A stretch of 35,340 nucleotides of DNA. Origin: a bacterium (GTDB taxonomy: Bacteria; Margulisbacteria; Marinamargulisbacteria; UBA817; JAQBTH01). Each line of letters opens with the position of its first letter. Position 1 is the first letter of the stretch. This document shows positions 14,021 to 22,015 of the stretch, in pieces. The position numbers and the translations under genes are program-made. The notes beneath the pieces are model-generated. The model ran no database searches. It saw nothing but the letters and a program-made list of their open reading frames with translations, and was not told where the DNA came from. The DNA lies in NCBI GenBank assembly GCA_027623425.1, contig JAQBTH010000012.1, positions 1 to 35,340 on the forward strand, written 5' to 3'.

Positions 14021-16548
14021 TATCGAATCTCTATAGGTAAAGCCGCAGTTATGGCTGCCACAAATTCAGTATGCGCCAGATTAACCACCTCATCGGTTAA
14101 AGTGGTCTCATCATCCTGATACACAAAGGCAAAAGCCAAACTGAGTTTATCTGCACCCAAATGTTCAACCGATTCAAACCGATCAAACAAGAATAATCGC
14201 TTACACAATTTGGGTTTCTTCTTATATAGAACCGATTCAATACTGGAATACGCCAAGTCTTTCGGTACAACTATAGCGATATCACGGCGAGTATGCGGCA
14301 ATACGCCAAACGCTTTATACTTCGGTTGTGGTCGCACCGATTTAAGCACCGAACTCACATTAATTTCAAAATAAGACACAGGAACAGAAATGCCATAAGC
14401 CTTTAAGCGTGCCGGATGTACTTTTCCAAATCGCCCAAGTGCATGTTTTAAACTCGCAATCGTTCCTGCTTGTCCCGGGTGCAAATCGCCATCATCACAG
14501 CGCTTATCCACACGAATTTGAATAACACCTAACGCCTCAAGTGCCGCACACACAATACCTTTAAGCCGCAACACATCTGCGCCGGCCAATTTATCTTCGG
14601 GCCGGTAAGACGATTCAAACCAATCCCCATATACAACACCAGCTAAATGGGTGTCTTGCACGCCATCACTTGGAAACACACTTCCAAATTCAAAAATAGC
14701 CCCACGATTTACTTGGCGAGACGCGTCATGCCCCACAACACGTAATAAACTCGGTAAAATACGCTCGCGCATCACCGATTCTGCAGGGGTTAACGGGTTT
14801 GAAATCGTACGCGAGTCAGTTGTTTTCCAATCGCATTTGACCGCATCTTCTTGTCCCACCATTGAAAAATTAATCACCTGGGAAAACCCATTGGCAATAA
14901 AAAAGGAATGCAACTGCGACAAAACACGTTCATCATCAGACTTTGACACTTGCACCACCGATTCACGGGGCAAGCAAGATGCAATACTATCCATGCCAAC
15001 GACACGCATAATATCTTCCGCCACTTCCTGCCATCCCAGCACGTCATGCCTGCGCCAGGTCGGCACCGTCACACACGCAAACATTTCAGAAGAATGGTCT
15101 ACTATCTCCGACCCAGCCGCCGTCACCGACCCCACGACCGTTATCCCTGAACCTGCCGTCATTCCCGACCCCGATCGGGAATCCACTCCCACGGCAACCC
15201 CATAACCCAGTCGACGTAACGTACCCCACGCCTGATCAGCAGTATACTGCACACCAATCAACCGATTAAGGGCGTTTAAATCAACATCAATCTTGCCATC
15301 AAAACTGCTCGCGTCACTATCTTTAGTATGCCCTGACGCCTGGCATATGTCGCCAACTTCAGCGCCTGCCAAACTCTTTATCAGGTGCGCAACCCGGTTA
15401 CTCGCCCGCTCCACGCCTGCAATATCCAATCCTTTTTCAAACCGAACGGCACTATCTGTTCGCAACACATGCGCGGTTGCCGTTGCACGAGTGGCCACTG
15501 GGTCAAACCAGGCCGCCTCTAGCACCACATCTGTAGTATGGTCATTAATCTCAGTACGCGCACCGCCCATCACACCGGCAAGCGCAACGGCCCCAGCGTC
15601 ATCGGCAATAACACACTGCCCCGCAACTAGTTTACGTTCCTGCTCATCTAACGTAACAAGCGCCTCCCCATCCTCTGCGCTTCGCACCACGATAGCACCC
15701 TTCACCTTGCTGGCATCAAACGCGTGCAAGGGCTGACCAAGCTCAAGAAGCACATAGTTGGTCACATCCACTATAAATGAAATCGGTCGAACGCCAGACA
15801 CCTGCAAACGACGCTGCATCCAAAGTGGCGTGGCAAATTGCCAAACATTTGAAATGGTCCGCGCAGTATACATCGCGCATAAATCTGGCGCCTCATTTCG
15901 ACACGTAATCGACTTTTCACTAGCCGTCATTCCCGACCCACCTGCCGTCATTCCCGACCCCGATCGGGAATCCAAAATCTCCACTTCCTTCAAATCCAAT
16001 TCATAAATCGCAGAAATATCTCTGGCAATACCCAAAACAGACTGACAATCACCACGATTCGGTAAAATACCAATATCTAAAACCGCATCCCTTAAACGGG
16101 CATACTCAACAAAATCAACACCCAAAGGAGTATCTTGCGGCAATATCCAAATACCAGCCGCCTCATCGCTTACACCTAATTCAGTTTCACTACATAACAT
16201 GCCGTTAGAGGGCACACCACGTAATTCACTGGCTTTAATTTCCATTCCATTGGCGAGCACCGCACCCGGTAAACTAACCGGCACCACGTCGCCCTCTTTA
16301 ATATTTTGAGCTCCAGTCACAATTTGATGCCTCGTCTTACCGTCAGTCACCTGACAGACCACCAATTTATCCGCATCCGGGTGTTTTTCAATAGACTCAA
16401 TGCGCCCAACAACAATACCCGATAACGATGCACCAAGAGTCTCAACACCCTCAACCTCTAATCCTGATAAGGTCAATCGTTCGGCCAATTCGTCCACTGG
16501 CACATTGATATCCACAAACTCACGAATCCAATTTAATGAAAACTTCAT
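14020..16548 (-). CDS. pheT: Phenylalanyl-tRNA synthetase beta subunit
   Basis: Forms the alpha2-beta2 enzyme charging tRNA-Phe; beta carries the tRNA-binding and editing domains. 842 aa, somewhat longer than the common ~800. N-terminus MKFSLNWIREFVD; the EMAP/tRNA-binding OB fold spans ~40-150 (VVGRIESIEKHPDADKL, VTGAQNI); B3/B4 editing region from about 210 (RPISFIVDVTNYVLLELGQP); C-terminal anticodon-binding domain ends near ETTLTDEVVNLAHTEF. Two in-frame repeat insertions add length: residues ~193-210 and ~455-480. The start codon overlaps the pheS stop as ATGA and the stop overlaps mutS as TAATG, so the three genes are one translationally coupled operon. Both insertions fall between domains. 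Confidence 0.97.
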   Translation of the reverse strand: MKFSLNWIREFVDINVPVDELAERLTLSGLEVEGVETLGASLSGIVVGRIESIEKHPDADKLVVCQVTDGKTRHQIVTGAQNIKEGDVVPVSLPGAVLANGMEIKASELRGVPSNGMLCSETELGVSDEAAGIWILPQDTPLGVDFVEYARLRDAVLDIGILPNRGDCQSVLGIARDISAIYELDLKEVEILDSRSGSGMTAGGSGMTASEKSITCRNEAPDLCAMYTARTISNVWQFATPLWMQRRLQVSGVRPISFIVDVTNYVLLELGQPLHAFDASKVKGAIVVRSAEDGEALVTLDEQERKLVAGQCVIADDAGAVALAGVMGGARTEINDHTTDVVLEAAWFDPVATRATATAHVLRTDSAVRFEKGLDIAGVERASNRVAHLIKSLAGAEVGDICQASGHTKDSDASSFDGKIDVDLNALNRLIGVQYTADQAWGTLRRLGYGVAVGVDSRSGSGMTAGSGITVVGSVTAAGSEIVDHSSEMFACVTVPTWRRHDVLGWQEVAEDIMRVVGMDSIASCLPRESVVQVSKSDDERVLSQLHSFFIANGFSQVINFSMVGQEDAVKCDWKTTDSRTISNPLTPAESVMRERILPSLLRVVGHDASRQVNRGAIFEFGSVFPSDGVQDTHLAGVVYGDWFESSYRPEDKLAGADVLRLKGIVCAALEALGVIQIRVDKRCDDGDLHPGQAGTIASLKHALGRFGKVHPARLKAYGISVPVSYFEINVSSVLKSVRPQPKYKAFGVLPHTRRDIAIVVPKDLAYSSIESVLYKKKPKLCKRLFLFDRFESVEHLGADKLSLAFAFVYQDDETTLTDEVVNLAHTEFVAAITAALPIEIR
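15108..15184. repeat. In-frame palindromic repeat with decayed tandem units in pheT (second site)
   Basis: A full palindrome at 15158-15184 (ATTCCCGA...TCGGGAAT), identical to the copies at 13461 and 15947. Upstream to ~15108 are ~21 nt units decayed from CCTGCCGTCATTCCCGACC. The peptide is DSRSGSGMTAG, SGITVVG, SVTAAG. Confidence 0.8.
15926..15973. repeat. In-frame palindromic repeat plus half-copy in pheT (first site)
   Basis: Full copy at 15947-15973 with a half-copy at 15926-15939, the same arrangement and phase as in mutS. It encodes DSRSGSGMTAGGSGMTAS at residues ~193-210. Confidence 0.85.
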
Positions 16549-17573
16549 GCCGCCCCCTTAAATTGAGAAATAAATCGCGCATCATTTTCATATAATAAGC
16601 GTATATCTGATATTTGATAGTACAACATGGCCAACCGGTCCACACCCAAACCAAAGGCAAATCCAGTGACTTCTTCAGGGTCGTATCCAACCGCCTTAAA
16701 TACATTTCGATGCACCATGCCAGCTCCCATCACCTCCAGCCATCCGGTTTGTTTGCATATGCCACACCCCTTACCTTTGCACATCACACATTCCAAATCC
16801 ACCTCGCAACTCGGAACAGTAAACGGAAAATAACTCGGGCGGAACCGCACCTTTTTGGAATCACCAAACAATGACCGAAGGAAAAACTCCAACGTCCCTT
16901 TTAATTCCGCAAAACTAACATGTTTATCCACTAGCAGGCCTTCAATTTGGTGAAACACCGGTGAGTGACTCACATCAGCATCACAACGGAACACTTTGCC
17001 TGGCGCTAAAATACGTAACGGTGGCGCCATAGTCTGCATAGCCCGAATTTGAACAGGAGACGTATGGGTACGAAGCACACCGCCATCTTTCATATAAAAG
17101 GTATCGTGCATGTCTCGAGCAGGGTGTGAGGCCGGAATATTTAATGCTTCAAAATTATTAAATTCAGTTTCAATTTCAGGGCCAGAAACCGTTGAAAACC
17201 CGATTCGGCCCAAACATTCCACGATTAATTTCTCCATGCGGTGTAACGGATGCGACGCACCACTACCACGGCCCACACCAGGAGCACTCACGTCTACCGT
17301 GTCTGACACTAATTTAGCGTTCATTTCATCACGCTCAAGCGCATGACGTTTCGCATCAATGGCATCGGTAATTTGGGTTTTAATTTGGTTTGCCGCCTGG
17401 CCAACCGAAGCCTTTTCTTCATTTGAAAGGTCTTTGAGTCCTTTTAAAATATCAGTTAAAACGCCTTTTTTCCCTAAATAGGAAATTCGCACGTCTTCAA
17501 TACCAGATACCGTATCGGCATTCTGCAGCGCAGTTTCACACTTACTTTTTAGTTCTTCTAAACGCGAAATCAT
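16545..17573 (-). CDS. pheS: Phenylalanyl-tRNA synthetase alpha subunit
   Basis: Catalytic subunit that activates phenylalanine and transfers it to tRNA-Phe. I choose the ATG at 17573 (MISRLEELKSKCETALQNAD), giving 342 aa; the frame opens at 17591, but those six codons contain the -10 box TG-C-TACACT. N-terminal coiled-coil (~1-90) for tRNA contact, then the class II core: HPVFHQIEG-type motif 2 region (SPVFHQIEGLLVD), the zinc-knuckle-like CVMCKGKGCGICKQTGW of bacterial PheS, and motif 3 GFAFGLGVDRLAML. First gene of pheS-pheT-mutS; the stop overlaps the pheT start (ATGA). The message would begin ~2 nt before the ATG, with no Shine-Dalgarno site. Confidence 0.97.
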   Translation of the reverse strand: MISRLEELKSKCETALQNADTVSGIEDVRISYLGKKGVLTDILKGLKDLSNEEKASVGQAANQIKTQITDAIDAKRHALERDEMNAKLVSDTVDVSAPGVGRGSGASHPLHRMEKLIVECLGRIGFSTVSGPEIETEFNNFEALNIPASHPARDMHDTFYMKDGGVLRTHTSPVQIRAMQTMAPPLRILAPGKVFRCDADVSHSPVFHQIEGLLVDKHVSFAELKGTLEFFLRSLFGDSKKVRFRPSYFPFTVPSCEVDLECVMCKGKGCGICKQTGWLEVMGAGMVHRNVFKAVGYDPEEVTGFAFGLGVDRLAMLYYQISDIRLLYENDARFISQFKGAA

Positions 17574-17581
17574 GATGTGAA

Positions 17582-17590
17582 AGTGTAGCA
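17582..17590 (-). promoter_or_regulatory. Extended -10 promoter of pheS-pheT-mutS
   Basis: Minus-strand TG-C-TACACT ends 8 nt before the ATG at 17573. It shows that the upstream ATG at 17591 is inside the promoter, not the start. Confidence 0.5.
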
Positions 17591-17720
17591 TAATTCATCT
17601 TCACCGCGAAGCCCAACGCAACACACCTAAAATGGGCAGTACATTATTCATACAAATTCAGAAATCCAACTCAGATGAAATCCGCCACAACCAAAATTCG
17701 ATAATAGACAAGCATATGTA

Positions 17721-17750
17721 TTGGCGAAGCCAGATTATTTTCGTTATACT
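17721..17750 (+). promoter_or_regulatory. Promoter of the Ala/Pro-rich small gene
   Basis: TTGGCG at 17721-17726, an 18 nt spacer and TATACT at 17745-17750. One of the few promoters here with a recognisable -35 box. A ~30 nt leader follows, with Shine-Dalgarno GAGGTG before the ATG at 17786. Confidence 0.6.
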
Positions 17751-17785
17751 ATACTTAAATTTACAACTTTTTAAACGAACGCGAG

Positions 17786-18133
17786 GTGAAAATTATGGCA
17801 CAACCAAGAACAGTAGAAGCAGTAGGTGGCACAGCAGCAGCAGCAACTCCACCAGCGCAACGACGAGCAGCTCCTGCAGCTCCAGCACAGCAAGAGGCAG
17901 CAGCAGGTAGCGGCCGTCCGGCAACGCCAACGCTTGTTCAACAAGCGCGAGAGATTCCATTAGCTCCTGAGCTAACATTAACTCTAAGCGATGACCACCA
18001 AACCGCCACTATCAGAACAGCTGGAGCGACATCATCCCCAGTTTCAGTAGAGGTAACGGCAGGAAATATTACTAAATTACGTGAGATGGCAGCAGCAAGT
18101 CCTAGTCAAACTCTAGTAGCAACAGACCTATAA
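17786..18133 (+). CDS. Ala/Pro-rich small hypothetical protein
   Basis: 115 aa, no recognised family and no signal peptide or membrane segment. Residues 1-55 are low complexity (Ala, Pro, Gln, Gly; partly from CAG/GCA triplet runs), probably disordered. Residues ~58-112 look folded: LTLTLSDDHQTATIRTAGA, then VSVEVTAGNITKLREM and SQTLVATDL suggest a small alternating beta-strand and helix unit. It has its own promoter, a good Shine-Dalgarno site and a perfect terminator hairpin right after the stop, so it is a monocistronic and probably well expressed gene. Function unknown. Confidence 0.7.
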   Translation: MKIMAQPRTVEAVGGTAAAATPPAQRRAAPAAPAQQEAAAGSGRPATPTLVQQAREIPLAPELTLTLSDDHQTATIRTAGATSSPVSVEVTAGNITKLREMAAASPSQTLVATDL

Positions 18134-18135
18134 AC

Positions 18136-18178
18136 AATAACCCCTATACAAAACGCATGCATTGGTATAGGGGTTATT
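18136..18178 (+). terminator. Intrinsic terminator after the Ala/Pro-rich gene
   Basis: A perfect 14 bp stem AATAACCCCTATAC / GTATAGGGGTTATT with a 15 nt loop, starting 2 nt after the stop codon and followed by TGTATCTT. The T-run is short, but the stem is the best terminator-like hairpin in the window. Confidence 0.75.
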
Positions 18179-18245
18179 TGTATCTTAAAAAAAATGAAAT
18201 CACCCTACCTTTATAACCGAAATAACTATAGAATAGAACATAACT

Positions 18246-18368
18246 TGGGGCTGTCGAAAAATATCTCAAGCAAGGCCTTCAGAGAAAAGTTCCCGGAGTT
18301 TAGTAAACCTAAATGAGGAAAACTTTTCGAGAATGAAACGCAGCATTAAACATTTTTCGACAGCCCCA
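18246..18368. repeat. Structured intergenic repeat, copy E (17 bp perfect ends)
   Basis: Terminal inverted repeats TGGGGCTGTCGAAAAAT and ATTTTTCGACAGCCCCA are perfect. Inside, AAAAGTT and AACTTTT pair, followed by the family core CCCGGAG, apical hairpin TTTAG-TAAAC-CTAAA, and TGAGGA. The sequence CAAGGC left and AACGCAGC right match copies C and D. It lies 31 bp upstream of the metallopeptidase ATG, in its probable 5' leader. No transposase or target-site duplication was noticed. Confidence 0.75.
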
Positions 18369-18399
18369 CTTACACAACCAAGATTGAGGGGAAAGACAT

Positions 18400-20091
18400 A
18401 TGGCAGAAAAAACCAAAATTGCAATTTTAAACGATAAAAAAGACGGCCCAAGCGAACAAATAAAAGATATTATATTCGACAAAGCCATCAACAATCGATT
18501 TAAATCCCTAAAAGAGTATTTAGACAATGAAAACTTAGCCTATAACCCCAAGGCACTACAGCATTTATGCAAACTAACCGAAACAGCGCTTCGTAAACAA
18601 GTAAAATATTATGCACACTTGATGTATCACAAAATGCAAACATCCGGCGACTGGGGCGAACCTGGTGAACAACAAATTAAAATCGCGTTTTGTCGAAATA
18701 TTTTAAAAGTAGACCCTAAAACAACACTAAGCCAAAACGATGCATTCGATTTCATGGCAAAAGTAGAAGAAAACTTAGCGCAATTACAAATAAAGGCCAT
18801 TACAGTTACCGATGCCCAATTCAAACTAAAAAATTATAGTTTCAATATCTTCGGTAAAATGTTCGAAAGCTTCCGAAGTGTTGAAATCGACCGCATTTTA
18901 AGATTCACCGGCTCAAAACTATTTTTCCACGGTGGCCAATACGGTGCCGACCAAGAATTTATCATTGGCGAAGGAAAAATGGTCCATAAAGAAGGCTATG
19001 ATGTCATCTACCTACAAAATGAAATTATCCGTACACCAAACAACGTGATGTCTATGGCCGCCATTATTGGAAACCGCAACATATACATTCGTTTAGAAGC
19101 GTTAAAAACAATATTTGCCCAGAAATGGTTGCAAATGTTTCGCTATACAGAGGACGAAAAAGCCCAAATCAAATCAAACCCATTCTGGAATATCGCAGAA
19201 GGCATAAAAGAACAAGTCATCAACGGTTACGGCATCAAAAATGAAGAGCAATTAATCAAAATGGAAAAAACATTTTTGGCCGACATGGCTGAAACGATTT
19301 TGTACCATGAATTGGGGCACGGCATTATCCAACATAAAATGCTGCCTTTAGAATTGGGCGCAATTGGTGAATCCACAAAACTGTATGGCGAAAACATCTA
19401 CACCGCAATTCTAGAGTTCTTTGCGGACTTTGCTCCACCACGGGACAAAATTGTAGGCCCAATACATAATATTATCAAAATGGCCAAAACCGATGAAATA
19501 CGTGCCACACGCATGTACTTTATGTATCTATCAGATGTGTGGTTTTACAACACAGAAGACAAATACATGTTCACTTATTCTGACATGCTCGCCCTCATGC
19601 TCATGAAATACATCAAAAGTAATGGCAAAATTGAGTGGGATCGCATCGATGCGGATTTACAATTCCGTGAAACACGCAACGGTGATGACACCACCGTATT
19701 TGAGCGCATATTTGAGTTGTACTGCCAAGACACGCAAGAAATGAAAACACTCATGGAACACTCCGAATTTAATTTGGGCGACCAAAAATTCGATTACAAA
19801 AAAATCCGTGGCATTTTAATTGATGAGTTCATCAAAAACGATGGTTACGTGCATGAAGATACCTATGAGTTCTTGGTTCCGTTCTGGACCAACATTTTAG
19901 GCTACGTCAAACAAATCTCTGACTCAGCAGGTAAAATGCAACAATTCATAGAAAACCAACAACGAAAAATTCTAATGAAGATGTTTATTTTGTCGGCTGG
20001 TCGAAAAAAGGCAGAAACCTACAACTATGACCATCGCCAATACATACAAGACCGCATGTTAGAACTAGGCGTCACCGCGAAACGCTTCTAA
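18400..20091 (+). CDS. Predicted cytoplasmic or secreted-without-signal zinc metallopeptidase (HELGH)
   Basis: 563 aa, start at ATG 18400 behind GAGGGG. The zinc motif HELGH is at 303-307 (ETILYHELGHGIIQH) and a likely third ligand lies 32 residues on, in ILEFFADFAPP (Glu339), the gluzincin arrangement. The rest is rich in Lys, Asn, Glu and aromatic residues and does not match a family I recognise. No signal peptide and no membrane segment, so the substrate is cytoplasmic or the protein leaves by a specialised secretion route. It stands alone: a terminator and a structured repeat lie upstream, and two further structured repeats downstream. The N-terminal ~290 residues are a large unassigned domain. 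Peptidase activity is inferred from the motif only. Confidence 0.65.
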   Translation: MAEKTKIAILNDKKDGPSEQIKDIIFDKAINNRFKSLKEYLDNENLAYNPKALQHLCKLTETALRKQVKYYAHLMYHKMQTSGDWGEPGEQQIKIAFCRNILKVDPKTTLSQNDAFDFMAKVEENLAQLQIKAITVTDAQFKLKNYSFNIFGKMFESFRSVEIDRILRFTGSKLFFHGGQYGADQEFIIGEGKMVHKEGYDVIYLQNEIIRTPNNVMSMAAIIGNRNIYIRLEALKTIFAQKWLQMFRYTEDEKAQIKSNPFWNIAEGIKEQVINGYGIKNEEQLIKMEKTFLADMAETILYHELGHGIIQHKMLPLELGAIGESTKLYGENIYTAILEFFADFAPPRDKIVGPIHNIIKMAKTDEIRATRMYFMYLSDVWFYNTEDKYMFTYSDMLALMLMKYIKSNGKIEWDRIDADLQFRETRNGDDTTVFERIFELYCQDTQEMKTLMEHSEFNLGDQKFDYKKIRGILIDEFIKNDGYVHEDTYEFLVPFWTNILGYVKQISDSAGKMQQFIENQQRKILMKMFILSAGRKKAETYNYDHRQYIQDRMLELGVTAKRF

Positions 20092-20111
20092 GACGCAACA
20101 TCTAACTCCGC

Positions 20112-20154
20112 AAGAAACGCCTACCAGAAGCGTATTTTACATACGTTGAGGACA
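20112..20154. repeat. Structured intergenic repeat, copy B1
   Basis: Direct repeat of the core of copy B2: 41 of 43 positions are the same (AAGAAACGCCTACC...CGTATTTTACATACG...GAGGACA). The apical stem CGTAT/ATACG is kept; outer arms are short or decayed. It lies 21 bp after the metallopeptidase stop. Confidence 0.75.
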
Positions 20155-20205
20155 GGCTATTCCGTAAAATTTGAATGAAATAGTTCCTTACAAATCACTA
20201 TACCC

Positions 20206-20332
20206 AAAAGGGATGAATTTAGGATGAGATTTGGTCATTTTAAGAAACGCCTACCGGAGGCGTATTTTACATACGTTGAGGACAAGGCGTATTCGAAAAA
20301 ATGGGCAAAGATCGCCTAAATTCATCCCTTTT
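20206..20332. repeat. Structured intergenic repeat, copy B2
   Basis: Outer arms AAAAGGGATGAATTTAGG and CCTAAATTCATCCCTTTT are an 18 bp perfect inverted repeat. The middle arm is ACGCCT/AGGCGT, the core ACCGGAG, apical stem CGTAT-TTTAC-ATACG, then TTGAGGACA. The right arm ends at the mreB stop codon. Placed between convergent genes, it likely ends both transcripts. Confidence 0.75.
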
Positions 20333-21411
20333 TAGGAATAAACGGAAGAATGGACTATGGGCAACCACTCATCCATATCCTCCATAATCTTCCCTGTTCC
20401 CAGGGCAACGCAAGATAGCGGATCGTCGGCCATATGCACTTTAATATCAGTTTCCTGATTGTAATATTTACTTAAACCGTACAAAAGAGAACCCCCACCG
20501 GTTAAAATCATGCCTTGGTCTAAAATATCAGACGAAAGTTCAGGAGGCGTTCGCTCTAAAGTACGGCGCACAGTGCCTAAAATTTGCGATAACGGCTCGG
20601 CTAAAGCATCACGGATCTCGTAAGACGATAGTGTAAACGTTTTGGGTAAGCCAGTCAGCAAATCGCGCCCTGTTACATCCATGGTTTTCTCATCTGAAAA
20701 CGGCATCGCTGACCCAATCTTAATCTTCACACGCTCAGCCATGCGCTCACCAATAAGCAAATTAAAATTCTTACGACAGTGGGCAATGATCGCATCATCA
20801 AACTCATCACTGGCCACACGAATCGATTCGGAGACAACAATTCCCCCTAAGGAAATAACCGCGACTTCGGTAGTCCCGCCACCAATATCAATCACCATAT
20901 ACCCTTTTGGGGATTCAACGGGAATACCAGCTCCAATAGCAGCAGCCATGGGTTCTTCAATTAAGTACGCCTCTTTTGCACCAGCGCTTCTAGCTGCATC
21001 TAAAACAGCGCGCTTTTCAACACCAGTAATGCCATAAGGCACACCGATTAAGACACGAGGGCGAGAAAAATACTGACGTTTTACAACCTTTTTAATAAAG
21101 GCACGTATCATCGCTTCTGTTGTTTCAAAATCCGCAATAACACCATCTTTCATTGGTCGTACAGCAATAATATTACCTGGAGTTCGCCCCACCATAGAAC
21201 GGGCCTCTTCACCAATTGCCAACACATGATTTGTTTTACGGTCTAGCGCCACAACAGATGGTTCGCGCAACACAATTCCGCGGCCACGAACAAAAACAAC
21301 AGTATTGGCAGTACCCAAATCGATACCAATGTCATAGGTCCATAATTTACGAATTTTCGACCAAAACAAAGTTGGGATTTCCTCTCCAATAGAATGAATA
21401 AAGAATAGCAT
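20332..21411 (-). CDS. mreB: Rod shape-determining protein MreB
   Basis: Bacterial actin that guides lateral wall synthesis at the inner membrane. 359 aa as opened at ATG 21411. A TTG at 21369 may be the true start: it follows GGAGAGG with ~11 nt spacing and gives MFWSKIRKLWTYDIGIDLGT (345 aa), much closer to the usual MreB N-terminus, whose first residues form a membrane-binding helix. Motifs: phosphate 1 DIGIDLGTANTVVFVRGRGI, phosphate 2 YMVIDIGGGTTEVAVIS, adenosine motif LTGGGSLLYGL. No mreC or mreD follows; the gene is alone and divergent from maf. Confidence 0.96.
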   Translation of the reverse strand: MLFFIHSIGEEIPTLFWSKIRKLWTYDIGIDLGTANTVVFVRGRGIVLREPSVVALDRKTNHVLAIGEEARSMVGRTPGNIIAVRPMKDGVIADFETTEAMIRAFIKKVVKRQYFSRPRVLIGVPYGITGVEKRAVLDAARSAGAKEAYLIEEPMAAAIGAGIPVESPKGYMVIDIGGGTTEVAVISLGGIVVSESIRVASDEFDDAIIAHCRKNFNLLIGERMAERVKIKIGSAMPFSDEKTMDVTGRDLLTGLPKTFTLSSYEIRDALAEPLSQILGTVRRTLERTPPELSSDILDQGMILTGGGSLLYGLSKYYNQETDIKVHMADDPLSCVALGTGKIMEDMDEWLPIVHSSVYS

Positions 21412-21433
21412 ATTAAAATCAGGCAGACCACCA

Positions 21434-21441
21434 AGTATAAT
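21434..21441. promoter_or_regulatory. Overlapping divergent -10 boxes of mreB and maf
   Basis: Plus-strand TATAAT (21436-21441) is 6 nt before the maf ATG. Minus-strand TATACT (21439-21434) faces mreB. The two boxes overlap by four bases, so polymerase can bind for only one gene at a time. Confidence 0.6.
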
Positions 21442-21447
21442 AAGTAC

Positions 21448-22011
21448 ATGACACTATATTTAGTTTCCAAGTCCCCACGTCGTGCCGACATCTTAAAGGC
21501 CCATCACATTCGATTCGAAATCGCTGAAAATAAGCTGGAAAAAGAAACCCCTGCCACCGTTCCATATGTGACATGGATAGTGGCATTGGCACAGGCAAAG
21601 GTATCCGCATCAATCGGCAATTTAAAGGGACTTATTTTAGGGTCTGATACCGCTGTAATTGCTAAAAATAGAGTAATGGGAAAACCCGAATCACTAGACG
21701 CTGCTATAGATGGCCTGATGCAACTATCAGGAACCGTTCACACCGTATTATCTGCCTACGCACTGTACGATACCGCAACAGGGGAATGGAACACTAGCGT
21801 AGAAGAAAATCGGGTGCATTTCGCGCCATTCAACAGACAAACGGCAACACGTTACGCGACTGAATGTAATGTCATGGATAAAGCTGGAGGGTATGGCATC
21901 CAAGATCTATCACCCTATTTTAAGGCAACCATTCAAAAGGGATATTTAGAATCAATCATGGGACTTCCAATTAAATCTCTACTCCCACTACTACACAACG
22001 CCAAACTCTAA
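21448..22011 (+). CDS. maf: Maf-like nucleotide pyrophosphatase
   Basis: Hydrolyses non-canonical or house-cleaning nucleoside triphosphates; in many bacteria linked to septum control. 187 aa, normal length. Motifs: N-terminal LYLVSKSPRRADIL (the usual S-x-S-P-R-R), ILGSDTAVI with the catalytic Asp, GKPESLDAAI, LSGTVHTVLSA, and late MDKAGGYGIQ (usual DKAGAYGIQ). The ATG at 21448 directly follows TATAAT-N6, a leaderless start. Divergent from mreB, a pairing often seen for maf near cell-shape genes. Substrate preference (dTTP/UTP or m7GTP type) cannot be decided. Confidence 0.93.
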   Translation: MTLYLVSKSPRRADILKAHHIRFEIAENKLEKETPATVPYVTWIVALAQAKVSASIGNLKGLILGSDTAVIAKNRVMGKPESLDAAIDGLMQLSGTVHTVLSAYALYDTATGEWNTSVEENRVHFAPFNRQTATRYATECNVMDKAGGYGIQDLSPYFKATIQKGYLESIMGLPIKSLLPLLHNAKL

Positions 22012-22015
22012 ACTC

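Noticed and set aside
14651-15205. 184-codon plus-strand frame within pheT
   Set aside because: Antisense shadow of pheT; its Pro/Asp-rich end is just the palindromic repeat read backwards.
17574-17591. pheS start at 17591
   Set aside because: These codons are the TG-C-TACACT promoter and the spacer; the next ATG gives the normal PheS N-terminus.
17830-17920. GCA/CAG triplet run as a phase-variable microsatellite
   Set aside because: The run is interrupted and codes Ala/Gln in frame; triplet changes would not switch the gene off.
18246-18368. Insertion sequence or MITE with 17 bp terminal inverted repeats
   Set aside because: No transposase, no clear target-site duplication, and the inside matches the structured repeat family, so I list it there. 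A MITE origin of the family stays open.
20112-20284. Two 43 bp direct repeats as a CRISPR remnant
   Set aside because: Only two copies; each has internal dyad structure matching the dispersed repeat family, and the space between them is part of the second element. No cas genes.
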